From Ralstonia thomasii (GTDB lineage Bacteria; Pseudomonadota; Gammaproteobacteria; Burkholderiales; Burkholderiaceae): a stretch of DNA of 64,000 bases. Below are positions 61,034 through 64,000 of this stretch, in pieces; the first letter of the stretch is position 1; each line of letters opens with the position of its first letter. Below the pieces are notes generated by a model that ran no database searches, had not been told where the DNA came from, and saw only the letters and a program-made list of their open reading frames with translations. The stretch is from the NCBI RefSeq assembly GCF_958405895.1, contig NZ_CATZAR010000002.1. One strand, given 5' to 3'. The position numbers and the translations under genes were made by a program.

Positions 61034-62323
61034 ATGAGTGACAACAAGCCCCAAGCCGCACCGTCCGCTGCTCCCGCGCCCGCAGCCCCCGCGGCAACGC
61101 CTACCGGCAACGGCAACGGCAACGGCAAGCGCAAGCGCATGCTGACCACGCTGGCCGCCGCACTGGTGGTTGCCGGCGTCGGCTACGGCCTCTACTGGGG
61201 CCTGTACGGCCGCTGGTTCGAGTCGACCGACGATGCATACGTGCAAGGCAACGTGGTCCAGGTGACACCGCAAGTGGCTGGTACCGTGGTCGCCATTCGC
61301 GCCGATGACACGCAACTCGTCACCTCTGGCCAGCCCGTGATCGAACTGGACCGGGCCGATGCACGCGTCGCGCTGGAGCAGGCCGAAGCCGCGCTCGCAC
61401 AAACGGTGCGCCAGGTGCGCACGCTGTACTCGAACACCAGCGCGTTCACCGCCACGATGGCCATGCGTGAAAGCGATCTCGCCAAGGCCAAGGATGACTT
61501 GGCCCGCCGCAAGCAGATCGCCGGTACGGGCGCCGTGTCGCAGGAAGAAATCTCGCACGCACAAACCGCCGTGCAGGCTGCGCAGTCCGCGCTGGAAGCC
61601 GCCAAGGAACAGCTGCAAGGCAACCGTGTGCTGACGGAACAGACCACGCTGGAGCGTCATCCGAACGTGCTGCAGGCTGCCGCCAAGGTCCGCGAGGCTT
61701 ACCTGGCCTATGCGCGTACTAGCCTGCCGGCATCGGTCACGGGCTATGTGGCCAAGCGTTCGGTGCAGGTCGGCCAGCGCGTCGCTCCTGGCACGCCGCT
61801 GATGGCCATCGTGCCGCTGGATCAGCTCTGGGTGGACGCCAACTTCAAGGAAGTCCAGGTGCGCCACATGCGCGTGGGCCAGCCGGTTGAACTGGTGGCC
61901 GACGTGTATGGCAGCAGCGTGACGTACCACGGCAAGGTGGTCGGTTTCTCGGCGGGTACGGGCTCGGCGTTCTCGCTGTTGCCGGCACAGAACGCCACCG
62001 GCAACTGGATCAAGGTCGTGCAGCGCCTGCCGGTGCGCGTGTCGCTCGATCCAAAGGAATTGAAGGACCATCCGCTGCGCGTGGGTCTGTCGATGGAAGC
62101 CAAGGTCGACATCCATGACGAAGGCGGGCAGAGCCTGGCCACCGCACCGGCTGCGTCGCCGCTACAAACGACGGTGTACGACCAGGCCGGCAAGGACGCA
62201 GATCAGGTCATCGCCAGCATCATCGCCGCCAACGCTGGCCGAGGCGGCGCCACGGCACCGGCCGCCGCCAACGTGCCGGCCGCATCGGCTCCGCGCACTT
62301 CGCAACCCGCACCCAAGGTCTGA
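61034..62323 (+). CDS. emrA: EmrA-like membrane fusion protein (HlyD family)
   Basis: A 429-residue periplasmic adaptor with one N-terminal transmembrane helix (TTLAAALVVAGVGYGLYWGLY). FESTDDAYVQGNVVQVTPQV is the EmrA signature, followed by a lipoyl half (VTSGQPVIELDRAD), an alpha-helical hairpin (about 110-215) and the second lipoyl/beta-barrel part (VTGYVAKRSVQVGQRVAPG). An unusual alanine- and proline-rich tail ends the protein. It links the inner-membrane EmrB to the outer-membrane lipoprotein. Confidence 0.95.
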   Translation: MSDNKPQAAPSAAPAPAAPAATPTGNGNGNGKRKRMLTTLAAALVVAGVGYGLYWGLYGRWFESTDDAYVQGNVVQVTPQVAGTVVAIRADDTQLVTSGQPVIELDRADARVALEQAEAALAQTVRQVRTLYSNTSAFTATMAMRESDLAKAKDDLARRKQIAGTGAVSQEEISHAQTAVQAAQSALEAAKEQLQGNRVLTEQTTLERHPNVLQAAAKVREAYLAYARTSLPASVTGYVAKRSVQVGQRVAPGTPLMAIVPLDQLWVDANFKEVQVRHMRVGQPVELVADVYGSSVTYHGKVVGFSAGTGSAFSLLPAQNATGNWIKVVQRLPVRVSLDPKELKDHPLRVGLSMEAKVDIHDEGGQSLATAPAASPLQTTVYDQAGKDADQVIASIIAANAGRGGATAPAAANVPAASAPRTSQPAPKV

Positions 62324-62326
62324 CGC

Positions 62327-63883
62327 ATGGCAACCGCCGCGCCCAAGCCGCTACAGCCACTGACCGGCGCCAAGCTGGCGATCGGTACCGTCGCGTTGTC
62401 GCTGGCCACCTTCATGAACGTGCTGGATTCGTCCATCGCCAACGTGTCGATCCCGGCCATTTCGGGCGACCTGGGCGTGGCCCCGAACCAGGGCACGTGG
62501 GTCATCACCTCGTTTGCGGTGGCCAACGCCATCTCGGTGCCGCTCACGGGGTGGTTGACGCAGCGTTTCGGGCAAGTGCGCCTGTTCGTCACGTCGATCC
62601 TGCTGTTCGTGTTGTCGTCTTGGGCGTGCGGGCTGGCGCCCAATATGGGCATGCTGATCGCCGCCCGGATCATCCAGGGCGCTGTGGCGGGCCCAATGAT
62701 TCCGCTGTCGCAATCGTTGCTGCTGTCGACCTATCCGCCCGCCAAAAGCTCAATGGCGTTGGCGCTGTGGGGTATGACGACGCTGGTCGCGCCAATCATG
62801 GGCCCGATCTTCGGCGGCTGGATCTCCGACAACATGAGCTGGCCCTGGATCTTCTACATCAACATCCCGGTGGGCATCCTGGCTGCCTATGCGACGTGGG
62901 TCATCTACAAGGACCGTGAATCGCCGACACGTTCGCTGCCCATCGACAAGATCGGCCTGGCGCTGTTGATCCTGTGGGTCGGCTCGCTTCAGTTGATGCT
63001 CGATCGCGGCAAGGAACTCGACTGGTTCAACTCGACCGAAGTCGTGGTGCTGACGGTCGTCGCCATCGTGGGCTTCGCGTTCTTCCTCATATGGGAGCTG
63101 ACCGAAGATCACCCCGTGGTGGATCTGACGCTGTTCAAGGGCCGCAACTTCAGCGCGGGTGTCGTCGCCATCTCCGTGGCGTACGGCCTGTTCTTCGGCA
63201 ACCTCGTGATCCTGCCGCTATGGCTGCAGACCATCGTCGGCTACACCGCCACCGATGCGGGCCTGATCATGGCACCGGTGGGCATCTTCGCCATCATTCT
63301 CTCGCCCGTGATCGGCAAGAACCTGCCGAAGATGGATGCACGCTGGGTCGCGACCACGGCGTTTATGACCTTCGCGCTGGTGTTCTGGATGCGCTCGCGC
63401 TTTACCGTACAGGTAGATACGTGGACGCTGATGATCCCGACGCTGATCCAGGGCGCGGCCATGGCGATGTTCTTCATCCCGCTCACGTCGATCATCCTGT
63501 CGGGTCTGTCGCCCGAGCGGATTCCGGCCGCCTCCGGGCTATCGAACTTTGTGCGGATCATGTTCGGCGGTATCGGTGCATCGATCTCGACCACGGTGTG
63601 GGACAACCGCTCCGCCCTGCACCATGCGCAACTGGTTGAACACGTGAATCCGTACAACCCGGCCTATGCGTCGTCGATCAACCAGTACACGCAATTGGGC
63701 ATGCCCAACCTGCAGGCCCATGGCGTGATCGAACGTGTGATCTCGCAGCAGGCCGCAATGCTGGGCGCCAACGATATCTTCTGGATTTCGGCCGTGCTGT
63801 TTATCGTGCTGATCGTCTTCATCTGGCTGACCAAGCCGGCGAAGTCGGCCGCCGGCGCAGAAGCTGCAGCCGGCGCGCACTGA
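62327..63883 (+). CDS. emrB: EmrB-like MFS drug/H+ antiporter (DHA2, 14 helices)
   Basis: A 518-residue inner-membrane transporter. LATFMNVLDSSIANVSIPAI is the motif D1 region of the DHA2 family, QGTWVITSFAVANAISVPLTG, WLTQRFGQVRLF (motif A) and the antiporter region GAVAGPMIPLSQSLLLSTY follow. It exports hydrophobic toxic compounds in exchange for protons with the EmrA and outer-membrane partners. It starts 3 bp after emrA. An IS begins about 15 bp after its stop. Confidence 0.95.
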   Translation: MATAAPKPLQPLTGAKLAIGTVALSLATFMNVLDSSIANVSIPAISGDLGVAPNQGTWVITSFAVANAISVPLTGWLTQRFGQVRLFVTSILLFVLSSWACGLAPNMGMLIAARIIQGAVAGPMIPLSQSLLLSTYPPAKSSMALALWGMTTLVAPIMGPIFGGWISDNMSWPWIFYINIPVGILAAYATWVIYKDRESPTRSLPIDKIGLALLILWVGSLQLMLDRGKELDWFNSTEVVVLTVVAIVGFAFFLIWELTEDHPVVDLTLFKGRNFSAGVVAISVAYGLFFGNLVILPLWLQTIVGYTATDAGLIMAPVGIFAIILSPVIGKNLPKMDARWVATTAFMTFALVFWMRSRFTVQVDTWTLMIPTLIQGAAMAMFFIPLTSIILSGLSPERIPAASGLSNFVRIMFGGIGASISTTVWDNRSALHHAQLVEHVNPYNPAYASSINQYTQLGMPNLQAHGVIERVISQQAAMLGANDIFWISAVLFIVLIVFIWLTKPAKSAAGAEAAAGAH

Positions 63884-63897
63884 TCCAAGATCGCGCG

Positions 63898-64000
63898 TGT
63901 CAAGTCCTGCCATAGGTTGACACTGTGCTCAGTCTCCGAGCGCCCGATGCACCGCATCGGGCGTTTTGTATTTCAAGGCCAGATGAGGCCGTTCGTGGTT
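63898..64000 (-). mobile_element. Edge of an IS3-family insertion sequence (partial)
   Basis: Transposase coding begins at the right edge. The outer terminus is probably the TGTCAAGTCC starting at 63898, as IS3 elements end in TG...CA, but the other end is outside the window. Confidence 0.6.
63929..64000 (-). CDS. IS3-family transposase OrfB, C-terminal end (partial)
   Basis: The last 23 codons read NHERPHLALKYKTPDAVHRA then LGD and stop. The pattern NHERPHxAL is the conserved C-terminal end of the IS3-type integrase core. The gene continues beyond the window. It differs from the IS remnant at 45 kb. Confidence 0.8.
   Translation of the reverse strand, partial: NHERPHLALKYKTPDAVHRALGD

Noticed and set aside
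63941..63970. CGCCCGATGC/GCATCGGGCG hairpin followed by T at the right edge, as an emrB terminator
   Set aside because: It lies within transposase coding sequence of the IS on the opposite strand; any terminator effect is secondary.
1..64000. CRISPR arrays and rRNA genes
   Set aside because: No regularly spaced short repeats and no rRNA-like sequence were seen.

Overview
The window is a high-GC chromosomal segment of a beta-proteobacterium of the family Burkholderiaceae, most likely a Ralstonia. The assignment rests on gene content and protein style: a tRNA-His beside dusA, typA/bipA, an H-NS-like mini protein, a Burkholderia wcb-type capsule locus and an EmrAB-type pump. It is an inference, not a database match.

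Layout. 1-2.5 kb: housekeeping (tRNA-His, dusA) with a decayed integrase directly upstream of dusA, a known integration hot spot. 2.7-6.7 kb: signalling genes, namely an EAL protein, a PAS-PAS-GGDEF protein and an ECF sigma factor with a SnoaL-like tail. Upstream of the sigma gene lies an NmrA-like gene cut off exactly at a 22-bp palindrome made of two abutted insertion-sequence ends. 6.7-7.45 kb is gene-poor debris. 7.45-44.4 kb: a large capsule locus. 44.5-46 kb: an H-NS-like gene, the stump of an unknown gene and a truncated IS3-family element. 46.2-47.7 kb: a GST/SDR pair. 47.7-51.5 kb: a decayed prophage with a nested Rz/Rz1 spanin pair, a multiply broken tail sheath gene and a tail-assembly gene. 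51.6-58.6 kb: ordinary metabolism (hydroxyisobutyryl-CoA hydrolase family, fatty acid hydroxylase, LysR regulator, four-domain rhodanese, metC stump, typA). 58.8-63.9 kb: a MarR-controlled tripartite efflux operon (MarR, outer-membrane lipoprotein, EmrA, EmrB), with palindromic operators visible. A further IS3-type element enters at the right edge.

The capsule locus uses the ABC-transporter (group 2) route: KpsM/KpsT/KpsE/KpsD export proteins and KpsC/KpsS beta-Kdo linker enzymes. ManC, Gmd and Rmd would make GDP-mannose and then GDP-D-rhamnose, and several GT4 glycosyltransferases (one with three catalytic modules) would assemble a rhamnose-containing chain. An FkbM methyltransferase with a long repetitive coiled coil and an O-acetyltransferase could decorate or terminate it.

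The most interesting part is 30.2-44.4 kb. KpsS and an SDR are followed by a sulfatase-fold membrane enzyme, a fully reducing FAS-like type I PKS with no thioesterase, an LpxC paralogue, an alpha-oxoamine synthase and a GNAT acyltransferase. Gene order resembles wcbO-P-Q-R-S-T of Burkholderia pseudomallei. I read it as a dedicated lipid pathway for the capsule: the PKS builds a saturated acyl chain on its ACP, the PLP enzyme releases it by condensation with an amino acid, and the SDR, deacetylase and acyltransferase finish an amino-lipid.
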